The notes under the pieces were generated by a model, which had not been told where the DNA came from, made no database searches, and saw nothing but the letters and a program-made list of their open reading frames with translations. A stretch of DNA of 64,000 nucleotides from the NCBI GenBank assembly GCA_027186245.1, contig CP114496.1, positions 3,045,501-3,109,500 on the forward strand. Direction: 5' to 3'. A program made the translations under genes and the position numbers. Shown in pieces: positions 1 through 11,100 of the stretch (position 1 is the first letter of the stretch; every line of letters starts with the position of its first letter). This DNA is from Coriaria nepalensis. Taxonomy: Eukaryota > Streptophyta > Magnoliopsida > Cucurbitales > Coriariaceae.

Positions 1-329
1 CATATGGTCATGAATTAAGATAGTCCTCCCTAAAGTAGAGCCAATATTTGATCATTGTTAATTAATTTGAATTTGTGGAATATGTGGAGTATTTGTACCG
101 TTGGTATATTCCACTTGGACATTACTTATATAAGTCTGATTACATACTAATTGGACCATAAAAGTTATATATTATACCAATAATAAAAAGTGATGTAGTA
201 AAAGTATGTGAATCTTATAAAAATTAGGGAGGTTTAGCTTACTGACTTTATGTCAGATAATTTTTTGTTTTTGTCAAATGACTTTCTTTTTACTATCTTG
301 AGTAAATGACTTTCTTTCTATAATGTATA

Positions 330-900
330 AGTATAATGTATAAAGTTTAAAGTCTAAGTTTAAGGTTTGAAAGTTTGTGTTTAGTGTTTAAGTTTAAGAT
401 TTGAAGTTTAAGTTTAAAAAACAAAAACACACCTACTATCCCATACCAAAATTATGATTTCGGTTTGAATTGGTCAAGCCGAAATCTTGGTCCTTAGACT
501 GAAATCATGATTTTCTTTTTTTCTTTTTTAGGTTTAGGATTTAAGATTTATGTTTAATTCTAAGTTTAACATTTTAAGTCTAAATTTAAGATTTTAATTC
601 CAAGTTAAGATTTTAAGTTCAGGTTTAAGATTTTAAGTTTGGGTTTACGGTATAGGTTTAAAGTTTATGTTTAGTGTTTAAGTATAAAATATAAAATATA
701 AGGTTTAAAGTCTAGTTTTAAGGTTTTAAGGTTTGTATTAAGTGTTTCAGTTTAAAGTTTGAAGTCCAAGTTGAATGGTTTATAGTTAAAAGGAAAAAAT
801 ACACCTACTGTCCCAAATCGAAATCATGGACCAAATCATGATTTCGGAATGAATTGATGGGTCAAAATCTAGGTTTTTTTTTGTTTGTTTTTTCTTTGAA
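330..900. repeat. Degenerate GTTTAAG-type repeat with a duplicated block
   Basis: AT-rich DNA built of short variants of GTTTAAG / GTTTAAGGTTT words. A block that starts near 'acacctact' and goes on to 'atgatttcgg' occurs at about 429-495 and again at about 801-870, so a segment of roughly 370 bp was duplicated and has since diverged. No coding potential is seen. Positions 1-330 and 900-1410 hold only AT-rich sequence and a GA-rich patch at about 1030-1080. Confidence 0.5.
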
Positions 901-1410
901 CTGGTGTTCGTTGTTATCCTCCATTAATGGTCGTGCGAAAGGGAATTCCTCCTCGTTATTCGTTCTTCTCTATTATTCGGATCAACTATTCTCTATATCA
1001 ACGTTCTTCTATTGAGAAGCTGTTGAAGCAGTGGAGAGATGGAGGAGAAGGAGGGGAAGAGGAAGATGGAGTGAAGCAAACTTGAAGAAACCAACTAGTA
1101 GCTATCGAGACGGAGGGGAAGAAGAAGATGTCGGACAATTAAGTCTTTTAACGTTTTTTTCTTTTTTCCTCTTCTTCTTTCTTAATTTATTTTATTTATT
1201 TATTTATATTTATTTTTAAAGTCATATAAGAAAAAATTTAAGAAGAGTCAATAAGCAAAACAAGTATTGGAAGGACATTTTATCAAATTATCTCTAAGGA
1301 TTTTTGAACATTCTTAAAATACATTTAAAAATAATCCTTAAACCAACTTACCTATGTCTTTTAAATTGAATTATAAGTATTTTATGAACCCACTAGTAAA
1401 ATTTCCTAAA

Positions 1411-3238
1411 CTAAATTACTTTTTTAGTTCTTGTATAGTTTGACTTTTACGAATTTGTCTATATATAGTTTTTGACCAATTTTTTAATCCATGTGTTGTC
1501 AAAATCAATCTTTTTTTAGTCCATTTGATCATTTTTAATGGTGATGACGGTGACGTGGTAATATTTTAACACATCAGCATAAATAATAGGGTTAATTATA
1601 GTTTTAGTCCTTATGTAATATTCGACCAACTTTTTAGTCTCTGTTTAGTTCAAACGCAACTTTTTAGTCCCTATGATCGGATTTCAACTACCGATGCCGA
1701 CGTGGTACGCTAACATAGTATGTCATGTCATTAAAAAATATTTATTATTCTTTTTTTCTTATTCTTTTCTTATTTATACTTTTCTCCCCTATTAATATAT
1801 TATTTTCTTTTATAATCAAAATATTTTCTTTTAAGAAAAATAGAAAAATGTGGAAAAAATAATCAAAACCCTATTTGATTTATCGAGAAAAATCATTGAA
1901 TTTTTTAAGGGAAAAATTGATATGATCTATTTTTTAGTGAATAATTTGATCGGATTGATCTCATACTAAACAAAAAAGTAAATCCAGCCGATTCCATTTT
2001 TCCTTGCAAAGAACCTAAATAAATATCTCCTCAATCCATCTTCCTCTTCATGAACTAGATAGAAAAAAAAAAAAAAAACCTAAACAAACTACTAGCCCTC
2101 CATTAATAAATGTTTGTTTGTTATTATTTTTTTTTGTTTTGTTATTTTTTTTTTCTAGTTCATGAAGGGGATGAGTGAACTAATGAGCTTTTTTTAGGTT
2201 CTTGCAAGGAAAAATCGAAATGGTATGGTTTCGTTCTTTGTGAAGTATGGGACCGATTCAATAGAATTCTTTATGAAGAATCGAATCGATCCGATTAAAT
2301 TTTTCTTGAGAAATCGGACCGGATTCAATTTTCTCCCCTAATTTTTCTATTTTTTTCATTAAAAAAATTGGATTATAAAAGTAAATAATAAATTAATAGG
2401 GGAGAAAAGTATAAATAAGAAAATATTAAGGAAAAAAAAAATTTTAAAGACGTGACATACTATGTCAACATGTCACGTCACCACCGATGGTTGAGATTCG
2501 GTCATAGGTATTAAAAAGTCATGTTTAAACTATATAGAGACTGAAAAGATTACCAGAGGTTACATATGAACGAATTTGAAAACATGAATTATATAGAGAT
2601 TAAAATTATAATTAATCCTAAATAATATTAAGACACATATCAATCTAAATTTTTAATAATGTTATGTTAATAATAAAAAAAATTATATTAGAAATTCTAC
2701 TAGATCATCAACTTTTTTTTCCTTTTATTTTTGTGCCAAAAATTTATACATTTACTATTCTCCTCTATTTTTTTTTTTTTTTTACCATTTGAGCTCAAAC
2801 TTCACTGATCTATCTTAGGTTAGGCAACAAATCTATGCTCAACCTCATTGATGGGGGTCAAGAGCTTATATCTGTAGCTCGAGCTCCATCAATGGAGTTC
2901 GGGTTTAGATCTAGCTATGGTGAAAAAAAGAAAACACAATTAGGGGAAAAATAGTAAATATATAAACTTTGGGGATAAAATTGTAAAGAAAAAAATTAAC
3001 TTGGGTCGAATTTATACCTTCAGTTTTTTATTATTGATGTAGTATTATTAAAAAATTCAAACTTATATATGTAATCATATCATTATGCTGATATATTAAA
3101 ATATTGACATACGTTGTGAAAATTGATTAAAAGGACTAAAAAAGTCCAATTTTAACAACACAAACTAAAAAATATTCCAAAAATTACACAAAAATGAATT
3201 CATAAAAATCGAATTATACGAATACTAAAGAAGTAGAT
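1411..3238. mobile_element. Outer foldback (long inverted repeat) element
   Basis: The left arm (about 1411-1580) pairs as an imperfect reverse complement with about 3060-3238. Both arms carry the words 'tttagtcc', 'aatattttaa' and 'atcagcat' in matching order on opposite strands. A second internal inverted pair (about 2715-2770 against about 2945-3005) supports the fold. The element is split by the inner foldback element at 1588-2619. No transposase reading frame is visible, so it would be non-autonomous. No clean target-site duplication was found for this outer copy. It ends about 190 bp before the first visible CAS exon. Confidence 0.6.
1588..2619. mobile_element. Inner foldback element with 7 bp flanking duplication
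   Basis: The ends are inverted copies: AGGGTTAATTATAGTTTTAG at the left, and its imperfect reverse complement ending ...AATTAATCCT at the right. The arms run several hundred bases towards a central A-run/T-run near 2065-2150. Words such as 'cttttctcccctattaat' on the left reappear as 'attaataggggagaaaag' on the right. The element is flanked by AAATAAT at 1581-1587 and again at 2620-2626, a perfect 7 bp direct repeat that I read as the target-site duplication. It sits inside the outer foldback element. No protein is encoded. The superfamily (Mutator-like or other) cannot be fixed from the ends alone. Confidence 0.75.
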
Positions 3239-3423
3239 AACCCAATTTCCCGGAAGTGCCAAAGTATAAGAATATTGCATCTTTCAACTTCTGAATAGTT
3301 ACTATTAGAGTTCGTCTATATCAATTTAATTGTCAGATGATTTATCACATTTATATATCTATTCCAAGAGATTATATTTCTCCAAAACTTAATTAGGAAA
3401 CCAATACATTGCTCTGGCTGTAG

Positions 3424-4420
3424 ACAGTAGTAGATGCCGCACAACAGAGCAGTAAGGTGATTGAAGTTGCAAAACCCTTTGCCACTTCAACTGTTGACAC
3501 AATCTCATCTGCAGACCCTTTTGTAATTGTAGAAACGGCCGGGGCATTGTTTCTTGCATATCTTCTCGTCCCTCCCATCTGGTCTGTCATCTCTTTCAGC
3601 TTTCGAGGCTACAAAGGTAACTTAACTCCTTCTCACTAAATCGGTTACAAAGACATATTTTTCTGCTTTCATGGAATTCTCGGTCACGTTGTCCATAGGC
3701 GAACTTACTCCTGCTCAAACCCTTGATATGATATCTACAAGAAACCATTTTCTGATTGATATAAGATCAGAGAAGGACAAGGACAAAGCCGGTGTTCCTC
3801 GTCTTCCCTCTAATGCTAAAGACAAGCTGATTGCGATTCCGTATAACTATTTCTGCTTGACTTTTTTCAATTCGTTTTCCATTCACTAACAGTTCTACCT
3901 ACTTTGGTCTGATAAATTAAGTCGTTTTCTATAACTTATGTTTCAGCTTGGAAGAGTTACCTAGCAAGTTAAGAGGCATTGTACGAAATGCCAAGAAAGT
4001 AGAAGCGGAGATAGCAGCGTTGAAGATTTCGTACCTGAAGAGAATCAACAAAGGAACTAATATTGTCATACTGGATTCGTGGGTTATTCTAGAACTATTT
4101 TTCCTTTGTTACTTAAGTTGCATATTATTTGTACTTAACAAGAGTCTAATTTTTGGCATTCATGAATTAGGTACTCTGGCACAGCCAAAATAGTTGCAAG
4201 AGCACTGACAAGGCTGGGTTTCAAAAGCAGTTGGATTGTAGCCGACGGGTTTTCCGGAAGTAGAGGTTGGTTGCAGAGTCGGTTAGGAACAGATTCATAT
4301 AATTTCTATTCTCCAGAAGTTCTCTCACCGTCCCGAGTCATTCTAGCTGTAGCCACACGTTTCGGCACCGCAAGAACGACAGCTCCATCCGGTCAAAAGT
4401 TACTCCCTAGGCCTGAATAG
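3424..4420 (+). CDS. CAS: Chloroplast calcium-sensing receptor CAS, C-terminal part (5' exons not visible)
   Basis: Four exons read in one frame: 3424-3616, 3699-3840, 3947-4078 and 4171-4420 (TAG stop), together 238 codons, all with GT-AG introns. The product starts TVVDAAQQSSKVIEVAKP, has one hydrophobic segment (about residues 36-58, GALFLAYLLVPP), then a rhodanese-like domain (GYKGELTPAQTLDM, FLIDIRSEKDKDKAG, DGFSGSRGWLQSRLG). This matches the C-terminal ~60% of plant CAS, a thylakoid protein linked to chloroplast calcium signalling and stomatal closure. As in the family, the rhodanese active-site Cys is absent (ADGFSG). The transit peptide and N-terminal lumenal part are missing: the bases before 3424 look like a 3' splice site, and nothing CAS-like is seen in 1-3400, where foldback elements lie. 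Either the 5' exons are beyond the window or this is a truncated copy. The visible part has no stop or frameshift. Confidence 0.85.
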
Positions 4421-5119
4421 TTTGCTTTTTCGCTTTAATATATGATCATCGAATAGTATTTTTATTTTTCCAAATCTTGAATATGAGTTTCTAGAATCAA
4501 CGTGTCAAAAAAACCATATTCAAGAACCATCTAGCATACTTTCCAAAAAATATATATATATATAGAACCATCTGGCATTTCTTCCATATTGAAGAACAGT
4601 TGATGAAATTTCAGTACAATGCCCTATAATTTATATAGGAAAGGCCGATCTAGTAAGTAGTAAGCAATTCGATACAACCTACAGGGGATGTAGGTCGCAG
4701 CTTAGTCAGAATAAGCAAAGCTGAAGAAGATGGTTTCAAAATGGTTCCCAGAATTCAGATTTATCAATGACTAATTCAGAAAGATATATTTCTTTTAATA
4801 GTGTCAGTATACATGTAAAGAACAAAACCACCTTTTAAATAAATCGGGAAAAAAACATACCCGTCTTGGGACTACAATGTAATAAAACGGTTATAGAACG
4901 ACAAAATAACATGGTTATTACTGTACAATAGTTGTGATGTATAGAAAATAGAAATTTCTATATTCATGTTTTTTGCATGTAATGGAGATTAAAGTGCTCG
5001 GGGGAGGTTCATGATTTTATCTCCGACCACGAATTCCTCGGGGCCATTTCTGAAAAAGTGAATGTCAAGAGGGGTCAGAAAACAAACCGAAAGGACTGGT
5101 ATGCGAGAAGGGGAGATCA
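4421..5119. other. Spacer between convergent CAS and CASP genes
   Basis: The 3' untranslated regions of CAS (+) and CASP (-) must lie here. I see a short TA microsatellite (about 4550-4563) and two similar copies of an 'agaaccatct' segment at 4522 and 4564. No further gene or RNA is recognised. Confidence 0.5.
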
Positions 5120-8100
5120 TCACCTGAGGTAGCTTAGAGCTGACATTCGATACAGGCAGGTGAATACCAAGACGTGAAGACCGATGGTGTAGAAAAATGC
5201 AAAAGTTCGAGCATACCTGCATCAGATAACACTTAGTAAACCGACCACAGAGAAGAACTTGTGAAAGAGTAATTTTTTAAGAGGAAGGTAACAATAATAA
5301 AGAAGACCATCCATGCATAAACTACTGTTGGAAATAAAAAAGATAATGTTAGTATTTTGTTTGAGAAATCTTTGGAGAAATATTAGGAAAAAATGTCTTA
5401 GAATATTTTCCTAAAGATATGAGATTGTAAATTAGTTGTTAAGATCTTACCATAACTAGTCTAGGGTTTCTAGTGTATAAATACCCTATGTATGTAGTCT
5501 GAATATTATTAAAGCAATTTATTAAAAGTTTTCATAGTATCAAAGCCAGGTTCTTCTAAGGTCATTAACGGTTGACTTAATCAACCGGTGACCTCCATTC
5601 GTTTATTGCTCGGAAAACAGACCTCTCGTGAAGACGTATTCTTCAAATTTATAACAACATGAGTAACGATTCCTTGACAGTCATTGAGAGGAAGCCGTCG
5701 TCCCTAAGCCACAATGAGAAATCCACCATCCAGATCACAACACATCTGTTAAATGGATAGAATTTCTTAAGATGGTCTCAATGAGTGAGACTATTTCGTA
5801 GAGGAAAAGGAAAGATGGGGCATATAACAGGAACTACAACAACACCTAATATGAAAGATCCGAATTATTCTACCTGGGAAGAAGAGAACTATACCATCTC
5901 TTGGCTTGTGAACTCGATGGTTGAAGATATTGGTCAAAACTACATGTATCTCCCTACTGCAAAGGAGGTTTGGGATGCAGTATCCTCTACTTTCTCAGAC
6001 TTAGGAAATTCAGCACAGGTATATGAGATTAAGACCAAGATCCGAGAGATGAAACAAGAAGACATGACTGTCACCAATTATTATAATAAGATGTTAGGAT
6101 TATGGCAAGAACTAGATCTGTTTTATGATCTTGACTGGGCATGTGGAGTACATGTTGCACAGTTCAAGAAAACAGTAGAGAAAGACAGGGTGTTTGAGTT
6201 CTTGGCTGGTCTCAACCCTAACCTAGATGAAGCAAGAGGTCGAATTCTAGGAAAAGAACCACAGCCCTCTACAAGGGAGGTTTTTTCAGAAATTAGAAGG
6301 GAAGATAATCGTAAGATTGTGATGATGGGAAAAAAGAGTTCTATGGAAATCCTTGAAAATTCTGCACTTAACACCACAGTATCAACAGAAGAAGTGATAA
6401 CTGCAGCAGCGGCTTATAAACCAAGAGGATTTAATTCCTCCTATGGTCAAAATTCGAGGTTTGAGGAGAAGGTTAAGGTGTGGTGTGATTACTGTAACAA
6501 GCCCAGACATACTAGGGCTACCTGCTAGAAAATTCATGGAAAGCCACAGAATTGGAAGGGCAACCGAAGTGGAGATAAAAACAGTCATGGAATGCATGCG
6601 TCCATTGAAACCGAGACATCATCTCCTTCTCTTAGCAAAGAACAGCTTGATCAAATATACAAAATCATCAGTCAAATTCCTACCTCTAGTTCAAGTTCAG
6701 GTTTTCTCGCAAAAAAAAGTAGTTTTCCCATAGCCTCAACTGTTTTTTCTAATCTAGAACCATGGATCATTGATTCTGGTGCTTCTGATCATATGACCAA
6801 TTCATCTCATTTTTTTACCTCATATACTACTTGTCCCGCTAATCTAAAAATTCGTATAGCAGATGAGAGTTTATCTCCAATTGCAGGAAAAGGTTCAATC
6901 ACTATCTCAAATGATCTTACTCTAAAATTTGTCTTACATGTCCCTAAATTATCATGTAATCTCTTATTAGTTAGCAAACTTACCAATAATTGTTTAGTGA
7001 AATTCTATGACTCTTACTGTGAATTTCAAAATCATCATTCGAAGATGATTGGCAGTGCTAGGATGGTTGATGGACTCTATTATTTTGATGAATCAACTAC
7101 CAAGGGTGGACAAGCTCAAACTGCAAGTAGTAGTATTTCTATTCCTGTTAAAGACAAAATAATGTTATGGCATTATAGATTAGGTCATCCTAGTTTTCCT
7201 TACCTTAAGCATTTGTTTTCATCGTTCTTTAAAGACAATAATGTTAATTCAATGTCTCTTCAATGTGAACCATGTCAATTATCAAAACATCAGAGAGCTT
7301 CTTATAAATCTCATTCCTATCAAGCTTCTAGACCATTTTATTTAATTCACAGTGATATTTGGGGACCCTCTAGAGTAACAACTATTTCGGGTACTAGATG
7401 GGTTATCTCCTTTATTGATTACCATACTAGGATATGTTGGGTATTTCTATTAAAAGAAAAAGCCGAAGCTGCTAAAAAATTCAAAGAATTCTATTATATG
7501 ATTGAAAATCAGTTCCAAACACAAATCCAAGTTCTTAGAACCGATAATGGCAAAGAATATTATAATTCAATCCTAAATGAGTTCTTGACAGAAAAAGGCA
7601 TGCTTCATCAATCTACATGTTATGATGCCCCTCAACAAAATGGGATAGTTGAAAGGAAAAATAGACACCTACTTGAAGTTACTAGATCAATCATGTTTAC
7701 TATGGGGGTCCCTAAGTATCTATGGGGGGAAGCAGTCCTTACAGCCACTTATCTTATAAATAGAGTTCCCACTAAGGTACTAGAATATCAAACCTCTATA
7801 AACAAACTACTAAAAACATTTCCTCATATTCGGATATTTAACTCCTTATCTCCTAGAATTTTTGGCTGCACAGTTTTTGTTCATATACACAAACACAATC
7901 GGTCAAAACTTGATCCTAGGGCTGAAAAGTGTCTTTGTAGGCTATTCTCCAAATCAAAAAGGGTATAAATGTTATCATCCTACGTTAAAAAAATTCTTTG
8001 TGAGTATGAATGTGACTTTCTTTGAAGACACCTTATTTTACCGAAAATTCTCTTCAGGGGGAGAGTAATTCTAGGATGGAAGATAATTTTTGGGAAACTT

Positions 8101-11100
8101 CAAATTCTTTACCTCTACCAGTTCTAGATATGCCTACTCAAAATGTCCCTCAATCTAGTAACCTATAAGATCCTTCTCTTCTTATAGAATCAAATGTTAT
8201 AGACTCTTTGTCAGGGGGAGAAAAACTACAAACAGTGCAGCAACCTGAGCTGCTAGTCTACTCTCGGAGGAAGCAGATTCAGAATAAAGAATCTCAATCT
8301 CCTACCTACCAAAAATGTTTCTGTCAATGATGATCTTGTAAATGAAACAGGTATTACAATTCCAAATGTTTCAAGTATTTCAAATCATCATGATAAAGTT
8401 GTTTCTACAAATTCTGATCTTGATATCCATGTTGCCCTTAGGAAACAGATTCGTACTTGTGCCATGCATCCTATTGCTAAATATCTCCTATCATAGGTTA
8501 TCTCCTAGCTATAGAACCTTTACTGCTAATCTATCCAATGTTTCGATTCCAAAAGATATTCAGGAAGCAATGAGTCAACCAGAATGGAAAATGGTTGTAT
8601 TAGAAGAGATGAGAGCACTTGAAAAAAATGACACATGGGAGATTATGAGCTTACCTAATGGAGGCAAAACGGTAGGCTGCAAATGAGTGTTTATTGTGAA
8701 GTACAATGCAGAAGGGAAGATTGAAAGGTACAAGGCAAGGCTTGTGGCTAAGGGTTTCACACAAATCTATGGAATAGATTACCAAGAGACATTTGCCCCG
8801 GTTGCTAAGGTAAATTCTATTAGAGTATTGCTTTCACGTGCTGCTAATCTCGAATGGCCTTTACAGCAGCTAGATGTGAAAAATGCATTCCTTAATGGGG
8901 AATTAGAAGAGAAAGTGTTTATGGATTTACCACCTAGTTTTGAAGGACATTATGGAACAAGGAAGATTTGCAAGTTAAGAAAGTCACTATACGGCCTAAA
9001 GCAATCACCTAGGGCATGGTTCGATCGCCTAAGTCTCTAAAGGGTCGTGGATATCACCAAACTCAAGCAGATCATACGTTATTTGTTAAACATTCTAGAG
9101 ATAGTAAGATTGCCACTCTCATTGTTTATGTGGATGATATGATCCTAACTGGAAGTGATGTAGATGAACTAGAAATGTTGAAGAAATTTCTGGCCACAGA
9201 ATTTGAAATAAAAGACTTTGGATCTGTGAAGTATTTTTTGGGAATGGAATTTGAGAGATCTAAGAAGGGAATTTTTGTTTCTCAAAGGAAGTATGTACTT
9301 GACTTGCTTAAGGAAACAGGTTATCTCAGGTGCAAACCGGTTGAAACTCCTATGGAAGCAAACTTGAAGTTAGAGGCAGCAAGTTCAGATAGGATGGTGA
9401 ATATGGAACAATTTCAAAGACTAGTGGGAAGACTCATCTACCTATCTCATACTAGGCCAGATATAGCGTTTGCAGTAAGTGTTGTGAGCCCATTCATGCA
9501 CTCACCTGGAGAAGAACACTTTGATGCTGTTTACAGAATACTCAAGTATCTAAAAGGAAAACCGAGAAGAGAATTGCTATTTCATAATCATGGACATGTC
9601 AGGATTGAAGCATTCACAGATGCTGACTGGGCAAGTAGTGTAACTGATATAAGGTCTACCTCAAGCTATTGTACTTGGTGGAAATCTAGTAACTTGGAAA
9701 AGTAAAAAACAGAATGTAGTAGCTAGAAGTAGTGCAGAAGCTGAGTTTAGGGCGGTAGCTCAAGGGATTTGTGAAATACTATGGCTAAAAAGGTTGCTTG
9801 AAGATTTAAAGCTCTCGAGTACTACTCCTATGACACTCTACTGTGACAATAAAGCAGCTATCAATATTGCTCATAATCCGGTTCAGCATGATAGGACTAA
9901 ACATGTGGAGATTGATAGACATTTCATTAAAGAGAAGTTGGAAGAAGGCATAGTGTGTATGCCGTATATTCCTACAGATCAACAAGTTGCAAATATATTT
10001 ACTAAAGGATTACAAAAGATTCATTTCGACAAGTTGGTATGCAAGCTGGGTTTACTAGATATCTTTGAACCAGCTTGAGGGGGAGTGTTGGAAATAAAAA
10101 AGATAATGTTAGGATTTGGTTAGAGAAATTTTAAGAGAAATATTAGGAAGAGATATCTTAGAATATTTTCCTAAAGATATGAGATTGTAAATTAGTTGTT
10201 AAGATTTTACTATAACTAGTCTAGGGTTTCTAGTGTATAAATACCCTATGTATGTAGTCTGAATATTATTAGAGCAATTTATTAAAAGTTTTCAACCACC
10301 ATCCAGGTTGCACAATGGGGCAACACGTAATGAGAATGAATGAAAATCATATGGACACAATAAAATGCGGATTACCGTCACATGGCCATGAGCCTTCATG
10401 GTGAGTAGAAAGGTCAAATATAGGTGATATGAGCTCTATATATTTTAAAGTAGAGCATACTAAGTGATGGAAATTCATAATGAAACTACAGAAAATTAGC
10501 ACAGGGACCGTACTTGTTACCCAGAAGAAATCGTCCACTGCTGAGTGTGATTCTATCTCTGAAACCCAATTCTTTGTACCTTTGATCTCTTTCCTATTTA
10601 CGAAACCAGTGCAGTTAGTACATGATCAGCAAGGCAATGATTATAACAATTGAAGACGGTTTTATAAGTGAATATAAAAGCAATGCACAATACCATACTA
10701 TAAAGAGAACTCTAATATGTTTGTAGTTCTTCTGCTGCCATTAATCAAATCTTTTTTAACTTTTTTCCCCCACACACTATAGGAAATTGTCTTTGGAGAC
10801 TCTGCAAGTCACCATCTTTCCATAATATTTTCAACCAAGTCTTTCCAAGAGCACTAGAAGAAAGACATGCCACCTCAAGAACAGCAGTTTCCTCTAAAAT
10901 CGATTAAATTAACAGACACACATGTTATAGAGAGAAGTGTGTTTTCTAACGACTATCCATATCAAGGATTTTCAGGTCATTCTTCTCAATATATATATGT
11001 GCGTGCGTATAACCAACACGATCAACTCGTTTAAGGAAACCAAGAAGATTCAATTAGCACGAACTTGGCAGCACCTAGCTCATGTAAAATCTAAGGCATG

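Larger units (their letters stand above)
5326..10294 (+). mobile_element. Copia-1, Ty1/copia LTR retrotransposon in last CASP intron
   Basis: Both LTRs are 209 bp (5326-5534 and 10086-10294), begin TGTTGG and end TTTTCA. The flanking 5 bp are ACTAC (left) and ACCAC (right), a target-site duplication with one change. A primer-binding-like site (tatcaaagccagg) follows the left LTR, and a polypurine tract (gagggggag) precedes the right LTR. Domain order gag - protease - integrase - reverse transcriptase - RNase H is that of Ty1/copia. The element lies antisense to CASP between exons 17 and 18. The LTRs differ at a dozen or so positions, so the insertion is not recent. Confidence 0.93.

Noticed and set aside
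1031..1219. Open frame rich in Arg/Glu/Phe (62 aa)
   Set aside because: It translates GA-rich and T-rich low-complexity DNA; no family resemblance and no splice or promoter context.
5217..10513. Copia-1 as the end of CASP (gene truncated by insertion)
   Set aside because: The terminal exon with the membrane helix and stop is present at 5120-5216 beyond the element, in the right phase and with a good acceptor, so the element lies in an intron.
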